DNA of 64,000 nt from Leptodontidium sp. MPI-SDFR-AT-0119 (Eukaryota > Ascomycota > Leotiomycetes > Helotiales > Leptodontidiaceae): NCBI GenBank assembly GCA_020726505.1, contig JAHLEZ010000019.1, positions 620,001 to 684,000 of the forward strand, in the 5' to 3' direction. Below the pieces are notes generated by a model that ran no database searches, was not told the DNA's origin, and was given only the letters and a program-made list of their open reading frames with translations. A program made the translations under genes and the position numbers. Of the stretch, positions 1 through 10,442 are shown piece by piece; the first letter of the stretch is position 1, and each line of letters starts with the position of its first letter.

Positions 1-127
1 TGTAAAGACAGCGCTGGCGAAGGAAATAGCACGAATCTGCTGCAAATGGTTGTTGCTCACTAATTGGATGCTCATTTTATATTTGAAGAATCGTACGTTT
101 TATAAAAGATTGCCCCAACGTCGATCT

Positions 128-1063
128 TCAAGCACATAGATGAGCCTGCGAGTGGATAAAGCTGAAAGCGCTCAGCAATCCAAACATGTATATCAAACCA
201 GCAAAGACCACTATAAAATGCAATATCTGGTGGCTACATCCGTAAATGTCATATCTCAGTTGGTGCCATCTTTCTAGGATCCTTACTACATAAACTATGG
301 CTCCGAGGAGATTGAGCATTGCCGCAATTAGTATGTATGTCAGGCTTATCCTTCGGTTCTGGGTCTCCCAGCCATAAATAATAAGCCCATGTGTTATGAA
401 GACCACTGCTGAGAGGCCAAGGGAAGCGTATATCACAGTTCGATATAGTCGGAGGGTTAGATGTCGAAATTTTGGGCTCAAGGTTGCCATGGTGCAAACC
501 ACAGCCAAGACAGAGACCACAGCCCAGTATAGGTTCTGCAGTTTTGGGTCGCAATAAAATCCGTAGTAAACTGAAGGGATTGTCGATCCCCATATAAGAA
601 TAACAATTCCTAGATAGTCGAACTAATTCCAGTATGCTGCCACCTTTTCGCTATAGTTTGACATAATATAAAAAGATACAGAGAGGGAAAAGCATAAGAT
701 TACCCCGAAAAAGAATGTTACAAAGCCAATTATATCACCAATTTGAGTGGCGGCGTGATAATTGTGTACTCTTGCGTACATGTATATTACAAGAATTACA
801 AAAAGGACCGCGCCGAGGAGGTAGGAGTAGATGTTCACAATCTCATTATGGACGTGTTTCAAGCTACTCAGGGACTTCTGAAAGGATCCAGAAACAGGCC
901 GATATCTAGTGAGGATAAATTCGTTATCTTGTTGCCAGCTAGGGAGGTCGTTCCATCGTAGGAGTAGATAGTGGCCACTTTGGATTCTAGGTTGTCTAAG
1001 TGTATGAGCCATCGACTGATCTTCAGTCTCTCTCTGCGAGTGCAAATTTAGTTCGGAGGCCAT
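128..1063 (-). pseudogene. PAQR / hemolysin-III family receptor, broken by one in-frame stop
   Basis: The frame from 1063 to 128 reads as a seven-helix PAQR protein (adiponectin receptor/Izh/hemolysin III family, membrane receptors or hydrolases linked in fungi to lipid and zinc homeostasis). Visible family signatures are a soluble N-terminus with WNDLPSW and QDNEFIL, then HNEIVNIYSYLLG starting the first helix, and a C-terminal SHQILHF helix. One TAG at 623-625 interrupts the frame without a frameshift; both sides stay in the same frame. The family's first zinc-site histidines, normally an FHxxSNHS-type motif, read FYIMSNYS here, so both histidines became tyrosine, the change expected from C to T. 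The SHQILH pair is kept. I infer a RIP-decayed copy. The start at 1063 is the first ATG of the conserved N-terminus. Confidence 0.8.
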
Positions 1064-1341
1064 ACCTGCCCAGTTCCTACGTCTAAAGTAATCATTTATC
1101 GAGAAAGCGCCGCTTTAAAACGGATTAAATCCCTTTTCCGTGTTAGAAATTCGAATAGTTATTGTCGGTAAGCAATGGAGCCAGAAGGGGACCTTCTAAA
1201 AATAGATATTCCAGCTTAAGGGGCTAAAAAAGGCTCCACATCATATTACACCTTCTTAAACAAGCTAAGTGGCACATTGATGCCCATTTCTAAAGCCATT
1301 ACGGCACCTTCTATCTTTCGATCCTTTGTGCTTCATATAAA

Positions 1342-2102
1342 ATGGCCCCAATTAGATCCAGTAACCTTGAACACGGCAAGTGGAGAAGTAAGTGCCAAGA
1401 AGAATTATTAAAGCATATTCGTAAGTCTCTCTTTGCGCATCTCTTTTAGTTCTTGCTAATAAAGCTCTAGGAGGTAGAATTGGAATCTCAATTGAGCCAT
1501 CACAAGTTCGTCTCATAACTGGGACTAATGATCCTTATACGTGGAAAGTCCTGCCAGAGAAAAGCCACCTCTTCTCCAAGAACATAAGTGACTATTCGAT
1601 CGGGGCATATAAGGAACTATGTGAAGGAATTAGTATTGCGTTTGAGGCTGTACCCGCAAGCACAGCAACCGGGACGGGCTTAACCGGCAATATCTAGGAG
1701 TTTCTCGTATCGGCGGAGGTTTACAAATAGTTTTAAGTTTCTAAACACAGCTAACGATTTATTTAGCCTACATAAGTGAGCTTCAGTGCGAGGATTAATG
1801 AATTGCATAGAGAAAATATAACGCTTAAACGAGAGCTAGAGCAATGGAGGGTTCAGGCCACAGTAGAATCCGAACTTCGACAACAGTTCGAGCAAGAACT
1901 GAAAAACCTCACAATTGCTAATCAGATCCTCTATCATGATTTGCAAAGGAGCACAACGGTAGCAGATTGTCTCAGAAGCGACATATGTAAATACATTCAC
2001 ATAGTAAATGGGGTGATGCCGCTAATAGATGAGTTAAAGGCTGGGTTGGCAGGAAATGGGAGCTCTGGTGAAGTGGAGCCTTTGCTATGCCTTGTCGTTT
2101 AA
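1342..2102 (+). CDS. hypothetical gene, probably decayed, with a coiled-coil C-terminal exon
   Basis: Not recognised. An ATG at 1342 opens a short exon to 1420, followed by a convincing 50-bp intron 1421-1470 (GTAAGT donor, GCTAATAA branch, CTCTAG acceptor). The second exon then runs to a TAG at 1695-1697, giving about 100 residues. Downstream, an open frame to 2102 begins behind a second splice-acceptor-like stretch (CTAAC at 1751, CTTCAG at 1781-1786). It encodes a charged Leu/Glu-rich segment of about 100 residues likely to form a coiled coil. I suspect one gene whose exon 2 carries a CAG to TAG stop, but I could not find a donor that joins the two parts in frame. They may instead be unrelated. 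The sequence gives no hint of function. Confidence 0.3.
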
Positions 2103-3516
2103 AGTCACACTTGACTTCCAAAGTAAATTGGATAGACTTCGGCCAATTAAATCAATTAACTGAAATGGGCTACGTGAAATGATAATATTTGTATAGAAAG
2201 CTGCGACTAATTTATGATCCACACACCGCAGCTCACTTCCGAGCTATTGCGGTGCAGCTTGTGCTAATATCTCTGCTTAGTGTATAGGATGACGATCTTA
2301 CACTCGCTATTTTCGGATGAACTAATTTATTACCACATGTCACGAAGCAAGTAGGTTTTAAACAGGATCTCTACACGCGGAAGCATCAAGGCCGGATTCT
2401 CCTTTAACCTTTCGGGTGACTAGTTTTAAGCCTTGTATCTACAGTGCTCACCCGTTCTATTCTGCTAGAGCTCACATCGTTTACGTCAGTAGACTCTCTT
2501 CTAAGATTTCAGCGCTGATGTTTGTATGTTTTATTTATAGCGATGGTTAGGTTTAAGTATTAGTTGACTTCCTCTGAGAATTTAAGTTCGAGTATGTAAG
2601 CCCGCTATAGTGAGACGCTGAAATAGAGACTTAAGTACATGTTCAAATTTAACTATAGAATACTTTACTAAATAAAAAATTGGGCTAAGGTTCAAAAGCC
2701 TAAGGGTTAAGTAGTTTTTAACAATTTCAAATGGCACAAATACTAAGTCATACTTCCTGAAATTAATCCTAGCACAGTAAGCAGTTCTATAAAGTCTACC
2801 TTAGCGACCTCAATTAGTACACGAGCATCTAGCCGTGAGGCCTGGGGGACTTCGAAGATAACGTGGAAGTCAAGAACTGCGCCACCGTTCAGATGGAAGA
2901 GGCGCTTAGCTTCGGATCTATGCGAACTGCAAACCCAGAAATTAGTCTTATTAACTTGGATTTCAGAGACAGCAATACCTACCGTTAGTAATATCCTCCC
3001 ACTTATTATTAAGGGAGGCGGGGATTGTATTAATAGCTCTTGATGCATTAACTATTGCCTCCGATACAAAGCTACACATATTAAAAAGTGGAGAAGGCGA
3101 ACGGAATAAGGAAGAAGGCAAATCTCTTCATTTCGAGATAGGACAGAGTAAAGATAAAATAAATGAGGCTAGAATAGAAGAATGCTAGCGGACTTTATAT
3201 ATCCCACATCTAAACAGCCTAGAGACTGAGATGATACGGGTGACGAAAGCTGCCAGAACGGGCTCCAGTTAGTTACGCTTGCCTAGGGCAGACTAAACAT
3301 GTCTTGTGAGCCCGTTTTGGTTCCTAAACTAGCTAAGCTGATGTCGTAAGGCCAGAGAATGATAAGTACTTTGAATTCAAGTCATCGAATGTATATTTAA
3401 ATTAGAGACTTGAATAAACAGGCCAAATTTTCAGGCAAGTCAAGTTGTTAATACAGGAGTTGCAACCTAAAATTTGAGATTAAAATACATGACAACTTCC
3501 TCCTTTCTCCGTCGCA
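2103..3516. other. intergenic stretch, one doubtful ORF
   Basis: I see no supported gene here. The sequence is moderately AT-rich with many TAA/TAG triplets on both strands. A minus-strand open frame of 101 codons (2743-3048) starts with ATG but has no recognisable motif and no clear intron signals. The stretch could be a decayed gene, since its neighbours on both sides are RIP-type pseudogenes, but I cannot name a family. Confidence 0.3.
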
Positions 3517-4758
3517 TCACATTTTACTTTGTCTCGGACCTCGCGCCAGGTTCTAGTGGCTTAATGCGAATGTGTCATTTGCAATAGCACTAACAGTGCT
3601 AGCGTCTAGTGCTAAGGCAAATGCTGCGATCGTTTTTGCCAAAGCCCATTTCTTTCCGTCTCCATAGCATCCAATAAGTTCCAAAGATTCTCGTTGACTT
3701 AGGTAATGTGTGCCTCCGCCCACTGTCCCAACTAACAGGGATAGAATATACAAGCTTAGAGTGAGTACCTTCGTCTCTTTATCTAAGTCAGCCGTCAAGT
3801 GAACCCAGCCCGACTTAACCACACTGGCTGCATCTTAACCGCAGGAGATAAACATAGCAAACATAACGTTGGCAGTATTAATGTTCTGTCCCATCTGACC
3901 ATTCCGAGTACTACCGTCTTCAAATTTGGAAATGACGGAACGCAATCTGGTTGTATCGCATCCGAGAATTGCCCGGCAGACAGAATCAGAGAGACTACCC
4001 CAGGCTATGACTTCGACACCGCGCGGGTCTTTGACATTTCCCTACGACAATTTCTTGTCGGATGAAAATTGACCCTCGATCTGAAAGTCGGTAATTCCCA
4101 AGTCCTTGCTAACAGTAGAAGCAAGGAAGTCCTGACAAGCACGATGCGTGGCGATAGTCACCATGTTCTACCCGGCTGCAGCGCCACAAGTATAGCGAAA
4201 CTTGACGTGAACGGTCTTGCCAATAACATGTGGAGTAACCTCAACAAGTCAAGCGTATCGACTAGTCTTTTCAGCGCTGGCATTAAACGAAGACTAGAGT
4301 GTTAGTACGTGGTGATAGAACCGGAGAGCATCGTCGACCGTGCGGAAGGTAAAGACAAGAGCCCGTGATAAGCCTTCACTTAAGGCTTCAACTTTGATAC
4401 CGCCCATAGCTTGGAATACTTTGCATCCTCGAGAACAGCTTGTAACAAGTGTTGGCTCTACTGTCGCCAGGGGACCGTACATTGTTCTTTTGGACTTCCC
4501 GTGGATAGTCAGCGGGCCAGCTAGACCAAGGGGGACTCGTGTAAAGCCAACACAGTTTTCGATCTTGATGTCTTTTGTGTCCTCGTTACGGCAGGAGGGC
4601 AACGTCTCTGCCACTTTTTCTAAGTTTTGCGTTCGATCCATCATATATGCTGCTGGTATAATAAAATAGAGAGGTAGGAGAAACCCAACAAAGGCGGAGA
4701 GATAGCAAATTGTTAATAGGTGACCTAATGAAGAATTCAGGAGTGATACTAGATCCAT
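3517..4758 (-). pseudogene. short HMG-CoA reductase, broken by six in-frame stops
   Basis: Read from 4758 to 3517 in one frame (414 codons) this is the catalytic domain of 3-hydroxy-3-methylglutaryl-CoA reductase, the mevalonate-forming enzyme of sterol and terpenoid synthesis. An N-terminal membrane segment (about residues 10-38) is followed by ENCVGF, PLGLAGPLTIHG, the catalytic Glu in ATVEPT, NMVTIAT, SSDKK with the catalytic Lys, GQNINTANV, DAASV with the catalytic Asp, VGTVGGGTH and the C-terminal SH carrying the catalytic His. Stops lie at 4294-4296, 4249-4251, 4168-4170, 4042-4044, 3835-3837 and 3553-3555, with no frameshift. Most fall where this family has Gln, Trp or Arg, as expected from C to T or G to A. 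The protein lacks the sterol-sensing multi-helix region of full-length fungal enzymes, so it was probably a secondary copy. Cluster context is not visible. Confidence 0.88.
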
Positions 4759-4913
4759 GATGTCTATAGCTTTATAAATTGAATAACATCATAAGAATTG
4801 AAAGTCGCTAAGTTCTTGACCTCTCCTTCCTGATAATTCTTCCAAAGTCATTTGCAGGCCTAAAATATACATCATACATAAATCTTAGGGCTCAACGTCT
4901 CAGTTCTGGTGTA

Positions 4914-4991
4914 TGCAGAAACAAGGTGCAGAAACAAGGTGCAGAAGCAGGGTGCAGAAGCAGGGTGCAGAAGCAGGGTGCAGAAGCAGGG
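4914..4991. repeat. 13-bp tandem repeat, six copies
   Basis: Six head-to-tail copies of a 13-base unit, TGCAGAAGCAGGG. The first two copies read TGCAGAAACAAGG and the last four are identical. It lies in the 3' flank of the 2EXR gene, between its stop and the HMG-CoA reductase remnant. It is a simple minisatellite; because 13 is not a multiple of three it is unlikely to be coding. Confidence 0.95.
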
Positions 4992-5114
4992 TAGGCAGGG
5001 CCCCACAGACAACAGCGCAGAAAGTGTGTAATACAAATTGTGTTCGTGTCAGACAGCGGAGAAGAGAAGATGGCTTGATTTTGTATACTTTGTTCAAGGA
5101 GCAAGTGAACTGCG

Positions 5115-5828
5115 TTAGTCGTGTACACCTCGAGTCAAGCTAGACCTAAGCAAATCCGCAGAATTCATACTAGGTGGTTGAGCGACCACCGAAATTTGGG
5201 GCCATTTATCCTTACTAATAGAGTGCTTTCGAGCCCCCCAGACCCACATGATAGAAATTGCTTCAAGTATCTCGGTAAAAGTAACCGAATCGTCGTCCCA
5301 ATAACCTACCAGATCAAGGAGACGGGCATCCTCCACGCCTCCGTATTTCTCGAGGGTTGCCGACAGCTTTGCTTCGCATTCTTTCTTTATAACTTGGTTA
5401 AAGTTAACCAAAATGGTAAGCTCTCGAAATCCTTGGCACCGATTGAATTTTTCCATAAATCGCTTTGGCCCAACGAACTGGATCCACTCGATGTCGATAG
5501 CAAACAATTCAAAACTAGCATCATTTTCACTCGGGGAAAGAGAAGATCCAGCGAAGTTGTCGATGTCGAAGTTCACATAGATTGTATTTATTGTAAAGTT
5601 GATGTATGTTTTGTCGATGTCGGCTGATAACACGTATCGTTTCAAGGCCGCAGTACGTGACTTGTGGCATACCTGTAACAGGAGCGGGTTCTCTTGCTGT
5701 CTAGGATATTCATGCGGGTTTAAAAGTGGTGTGATGTTCACAACACGCGGAATTATCGCAAGGTGCCAGATGTCTAGACGAATCTCAAATGGAAGTCGAG
5801 GGAATAAGGAGAAGGTCTGGAGATTCAT
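5115..5828 (-). CDS. 2EXR-domain protein
   Basis: A single-exon frame of 237 codons from the ATG at 5828. The N-terminus shows the fungal 2EXR signature: FSLFPRLPFEIRLDIWHLAI, then PRVV, and further on LLLQVCHKSRTAAL (about residues 50-70). That is the usual order in this large, functionally obscure ascomycete family, which shows remote F-box-like features. I chose the ATG at 5828 because the open frame further upstream only encodes a proline tract produced by the 22-bp G run at 5911-5932 and cannot be trusted. The C-terminus is variable, as usual for the family. Nothing suggests a break. A regulatory or protein-binding role is only a guess. Confidence 0.75.
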   Translation of the reverse strand: MNLQTFSLFPRLPFEIRLDIWHLAIIPRVVNITPLLNPHEYPRQQENPLLLQVCHKSRTAALKRYVLSADIDKTYINFTINTIYVNFDIDNFAGSSLSPSENDASFELFAIDIEWIQFVGPKRFMEKFNRCQGFRELTILVNFNQVIKKECEAKLSATLEKYGGVEDARLLDLVGYWDDDSVTFTEILEAISIMWVWGARKHSISKDKWPQISVVAQPPSMNSADLLRSSLTRGVHD

Positions 5829-5910
5829 AACTTCTAAGTGAAAGCGCTGGGGATCAAATTCGGGTAAAGAGTTAGTAAAGGAAAAAAAAAAGACAGCCGG
5901 ATTTTTTTTA

Positions 5911-5932
5911 GGGGGGGGGGGGGGGGGGGGGG
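5911..5932. repeat. 22-bp G homopolymer
   Basis: An uninterrupted run of 22 G on the plus strand, directly after a T run, about 80 bp upstream of the 2EXR start codon at 5828. It is one of five long G/C homopolymers in the window. The length of such runs is unreliable in most assemblies. Confidence 0.95.
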
Positions 5933-6304
5933 CTTCGTGGGCCAACTGCAATGTATTTGCAATGTTTATTAAGGCTATGCAGCGCTTAAATAGAGCTAGT
6001 TCTCTTAGAGAAAAGATTAAATGTAGTTACTAAAAAAAAGTAAGTACCTCTCTAGAACCAATTCTGGCTCCAGAAAGGGGTGCCCGTTTTGACGCCGCTA
6101 TAGAAGTTCTATTTTCAGACAAGATCATCTATGGTTGTTGTGAATTTTTATAAAACAGGACCTAATAGTTAAGTATTAAACCCGTCACATTCGCCGCTGT
6201 TCTTACGACTATCTTCAACTCCTATCAAAAACTACACAACAAACAATCGGACAGACCAATAAACCACAACCAGAAAAAACAGACATCTTATCGACTTACT
6301 ACAA

Positions 6305-6535
6305 AATGCAATTTCATAATATCATCAGCACTGCCGTCGTCCTTGCTACTATCACTCTAGCGCGCTACAGACACCAGGTCAAGTCCACCGATCCGTCATT
6401 CTAGAAAGTCGATAAAATATCCGGGGACCCTTACCTTGCGATGACTTTGGCAATAACCAGAATTGTCCGGGACAGCCATCTCTATGCTGTCTAGTTAGCA
6501 GTCTCTATTTATTTGACATTGATTTGCAAGGCTAA
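6305..6535 (+). pseudogene. possible small secreted cysteine-rich protein remnant
   Basis: An ATG at 6305 starts a hydrophobic leader of about 20 residues (MQFHNIISTAVVLATITLA) that looks like a signal peptide, but the frame closes within 35 codons. About 60 bp further, a different frame contains a compact cysteine-rich stretch, LPCDDFGNNQNCPGQPSLCC, typical of small secreted fungal proteins, and ends at a TAA at 6533-6535. No clean donor/acceptor pair links the two, so a frameshift or a missing intron is likely. The 5' flank is C/A-rich like a fungal promoter leader. Calling it an effector-like remnant is inference; the frame break and the short length keep confidence low. Confidence 0.35.
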
Positions 6536-7140
6536 GCCGAATTCCAGTGCTTCTAAGCAAGAGCTTTCAGAATTTAAAAATTCATGAGCATTTCCGTGGA
6601 AGTGCTGAAATAAATAGTGGAGTGCGCCAGTCATAAGGATGGGGAGGAGTAAGGAAAGCTGCGGAGAGTTGGAATGCGCCATGGTGGCAAATGAGCCAGC
6701 CAAACATGACGTAACAAGAACAAGAAAAATCATCTATGAGTGGACTGTTAATTATATTGAGATGAATCAAACATGAACACCCTGTCTCATTCCCTGCCTA
6801 GTAAAGTAGATTTCATCTGAGCTTCCCACTGTAATCCACAGCCTTATGAGTAATTAAAAGGGTGGGACGTGAGTTCATTCGTAATTTTTGCGGGGTAGTT
6901 GAACAGCTCGACTTCATGAGGCGCAAATAGCTAACCTCAGCCACCTATGCAAGCCCAAAGTGACCAGCACCAAGCCCGAGTCTGCCAAGGGGGCGCAGTC
7001 CAGCCTCGTGAGGCTGAGTGCAGACAAACGTGTCTGCGAAGCTGAAAGGCAATCTTCTTTCATTCTCTGCTTTCTCTCCTACTGCTCTCTTTCATCCTAC
7101 CTTCTCCTGTGCTAGCAATAGAGCCGTGCTTCATATCACG
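6536..7140. other. intergenic, 5' flank of the NLR gene
   Basis: No supported gene. A short minus-strand open frame (6509-6733) with one hydrophobic segment has no family resemblance I recognise. The last 100 bp before the NLR start codon are pyrimidine-rich (CTCTCTTTC-type), typical of a fungal core promoter and leader. Confidence 0.5.
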
Positions 7141-10100
7141 ATGAGTTTTGGTTTCAGCGTTGGAGATTTCATCGCAGCGATCGAGCTTGCGAACAGGATC
7201 CGAAAGGAATTCGTGGATGCGCCGAGTCAATTCAAGGACATTTCTGATGAGTATGTTATTGAAGTATGTCTAAGCAATTCTGACTATTTTGATTAAATAG
7301 GGTGAGAAGCCTATCAATCGTGCTCCAGGATCTCGAAGTCGTATTGTCAGAACCAGATCTTAGTACCCAGCAGAAGACGGAACTACGGGAGATCGCTGAC
7401 GGTTGTCTCAACGTTCTTAAGAAGCTAGAAGAAACGCTAGATAAATATGGCGAGCTGAAATCAGGCTCTGGGAGTGTCGGGAAGAGGATAAAAAGAGTGT
7501 GGAAGAGACTTAAATGGGAGCCAGAAGATATCAAAGAGCTTCGAAGCCGCATCGTCGCGAATGTCGCTCTCTTAAATACGTTTCAAGGGAAAATTGCAAG
7601 GTAATTATTTCCTATCTTTTACACAACTTAACTAAATTTGTTTAGTCAAATATCTATGGCGACGAAAGGCGGTGTGGACCTGTTACATGAGCGACAAGAT
7701 ATTCAAGAACGCCGCGAAGAGTGTCAAGCCATTCTCGATTGGCTTACCCCAATCGACTATACTTCTCAGCAAAGCGACTTCATTGCCCGGCGACAAGAAG
7801 GAACTGGCACATGGCTCCTTGACTCCATGAAGTACCAATCTTGGCGAGAGACAAAGAAACAGACGTTATTCTGTCCAGGAATCCCAGGAGCGGGAAAAAC
7901 AATTATTACATCAATTGTCGTAGAGGAGCTCAATACTCGCTTCCGTAATGACAATAGCGTTGGAATTGCGTGTATCTATTACAACTTCCGGCGTCAAGAC
8001 GAGCAAAAGATTGACGGCTTGCTCGCGAGCTTGCTAAAACAGCTAGCTGAGAGCCAGCCGTCTCTGCCAGGCACCGTGAAAGAGCTTTATAATCAACATA
8101 AAACGAAACGGACGCGGCCATCCCTAGAAGAAATTTCCAGATCTCTACAGGCCGTCACGACACTCTATTCTCGAGTCTTTATTATCGTTGATGCACTTGA
8201 TGAATGCCAAATTTCTGATGGCTGTCGACAAAGATTCCTATCAGGACTCTTTAACCTCCAGGCAAAGTGCGGGGCAAATCTCTTTGCCACTTCACGGCCG
8301 ATAGCAAGCATCGAAAAAGAGTTTGAGGGGAATTCAAAGCTAGAGATCCGTGCTAGCGAAGAAGATGTACGAAGATACCTAGATGGCCATATGTTCCGGC
8401 TTCCAAGGTTTGTGGCTCGGAGTCTTAAGCTCAAAGAGGAAATCAAGACGAATATTGTTAATGCTGTAGATGGGATGTATGTTGTTTATTTCGAGTACAT
8501 ATCGAATCACGCTAACTCCACTAGGTTTCTACTTGCACAGCTCCATCTCGATTCCTTAACCGGGAAGAGATCGCCCAAAGCAGTCCAAACGGCTTTAAAG
8601 AATTTGATCAGAGGATCTGCAGCATATGATCATGCATATGAGGATGCTATGGAACGGATTAATGGCCAGATCAAAGACCAAGAAGAGCTTGCTAAACAAG
8701 TTCTGTCATGGATCACCTGTGCAAAGAGACCACTCGCGATAATAGAGCTTCAGCATGCGCTTGGAGTTGAAGTTGGCGAATCTAAACTCGACGAACTGAA
8801 CTTTTCAGAGATTGAAGACATACTCTCTGTATGTGCGGGGTTAGTTACAATCGACGAGGAAAGCGGGATTATTCGATTAGTCCATTACACAACGCAAGAA
8901 TACTTCGAGCGAACGCAAAGGCAATGGTTCCCCGATGCACAGATTAATATCACGACAATTTGCGTTTCGTACCTCTCATTTAACGAATTCGAAAGTGGAA
9001 TTTGCCAAAAATACGAGGAGTTTGAACGACGGCTTCAATTGAATACGCTATACGACTACGCAGCACATAACTGGGGTCATCATGCTCGGGAAGCTTCCAT
9101 TCCGTGTCAAGGCGTTAGAGAATTTCTTCAGAAACAAGGCCAAGTCAAGGCATCAAGTCAAGCACTTCTAGTTGATAAGCGACTTGAAAATGAAAATTAT
9201 AATCAAGATATTCACAAGAAAATGACTGGGCTACATTTAGCGGCATATTTCGGAGTCGACAACGCGGTACAATTCCTAATTAGCAGGAACAATCCTGATT
9301 TGAAAGACAGCTATGGCCGAACGCCGCTATCGTGGGCTGCCGGGAACGGGTATGAGACTACCGTCCAGCTGCTACTCGAGAAAGGTGCCGATATCGAATC
9401 GAAGGATAAGGGCGACCGGACGCCGCTATCGTGGGCTGCTACGAGCGGGAACGAGGTTAATATCCAGCTACTACTCGAGAAAGGTGCCGATATCGAGTCG
9501 AAGGACAAGGACGGCCAAACACCGCTATCGTGGGCTGCCACGAGCGGGAACGAGGTTAATATCCAGCTGCTACTCGAGAAGGGTGCCGATATCGAGTCGA
9601 AGGACAAGGACGGCCGAACACCGCTATCGTGGGCTGCTACGAGCGGGAACGAGGTTAATATCCAGCTACTACTCGAGAAAGGTGCCGATATCGAGTCGAA
9701 GGATAAGGACAGCCGAACACCGCTATCATGGGCTGCCACGAGATGGAACGAGGTTAATATCCAGCTGCTACTCGAGAAAGGTGCCGATATTGAGTCGAAG
9801 GACAAGGACGGCCAAACACCGCTATCGTGGGCTGCCAGGAGCGGGAACGAGATTAATATCCAGCTGCTACTCGAGAAGGGTGCCAATATCGAGTCGAAGG
9901 ATAAGGACGGCCGAACACCGCTATCGTGGGCTACCACGGGATGGAATAAGGTTAATATCCAACTACTACTCGAGAAAGGTGCCGATATCGAGTCGAAGGA
10001 TAAGGACGACCGGACGCCGCTATTATGGGCTATTACGAGCGAGAACGAGGTTAATATCCAGCTGCTACTCGAGAAGGGTGCCGATATCGAATCGAAGGAT

Positions 10101-10442
10101 AAGGACGGCCGAACACCGCTATTATGGGCTGCCACGAGCGAGAACGAGATTAATTTCCGATTACTACTCGAGAAGGGTGCCGATATCGAGTCGAAGGATA
10201 AGGACGGCCGAACACCGTTATCGTGGGCTGCTTCAAGCGGGCGTAAGGCGGTCGTCCAACTACTACTCGAGATAAGCGAAGTCGACGTCAACTCGAAGGA
10301 TAGCGGGGGTCAGACGCCGCTATCATGGGCTGCTAAGAACCGGCACGATGTTTCTTTACAGCTACTACTCGAGACAGACAAGGTTAACATTAATACAAAG
10401 GATATTGTGGTAAGAGCCCTTCTCTTTCACACTTTAAAATAA
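7141..10442 (+). CDS. NACHT-ankyrin NLR (STAND) protein, intact
   Basis: Four exons, 7141-7250, 7301-7600, 7646-8476 and 8525-10442, sum to an open frame of 1052 codons; the introns are 45-50 bp with GTATG or GTAAT donors and AG acceptors. Residues 1 to about 135 form a helical N-terminal domain starting MSFGFSVGDFIAAIELANRI, of the kind found at the N-terminus of fungal STAND proteins (HeLo-like in character, not proven). NACHT follows: Walker A PGIPGAGKT near residue 215, Walker B VFIIVDALDEC near 315, then the ATSRP sensor. After the winged-helix region (LVHYTTQEYFE) come about 12 ankyrin repeats from residue 640 to near the end, most of them nearly identical. The third intron (8477-8524) is in frame and unspliced would read through. 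A donor at the 3' end (GTAAGA, 10411) hints that a last exon may once have extended into the RIP-mutated flank. Expected role: an NTP-dependent receptor in self/non-self or immune-type recognition. Confidence 0.88.
9323..10260 (+). repeat. 99-bp tandem repeats encoding ankyrin units
   Basis: About nine consecutive 99-base units inside the last NLR exon, each encoding one 33-residue ankyrin repeat (TPLSWAATSGNEVNIQLLLE core). Units between about 9420 and 10200 differ from each other at only a few positions. The changes cluster at the two or three residues after WAA (TSGNE, TRWNE, RSGNE, TGWNK, TSENE). Flanking units at each end are more divergent. This indicates recent amplification or concerted evolution. 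Confidence 0.93.

Noticed and set aside
715..961. Plus-strand frames over the PAQR remnant
   Set aside because: Shadows of the minus-strand gene; no motif or start context.
4900..5143. Cysteine/proline-rich frames at the 13-bp repeat
   Set aside because: Products of the tandem repeat; the unit is not a multiple of three and no gene structure is present.
9311..10291. Long antisense and alternate-frame open frames (about 320 codons) across the NLR repeats
   Set aside because: The 99-bp unit is a multiple of three and lacks stops in these frames, so repetition alone keeps them open. The products are Ser/Arg-rich with no family likeness.
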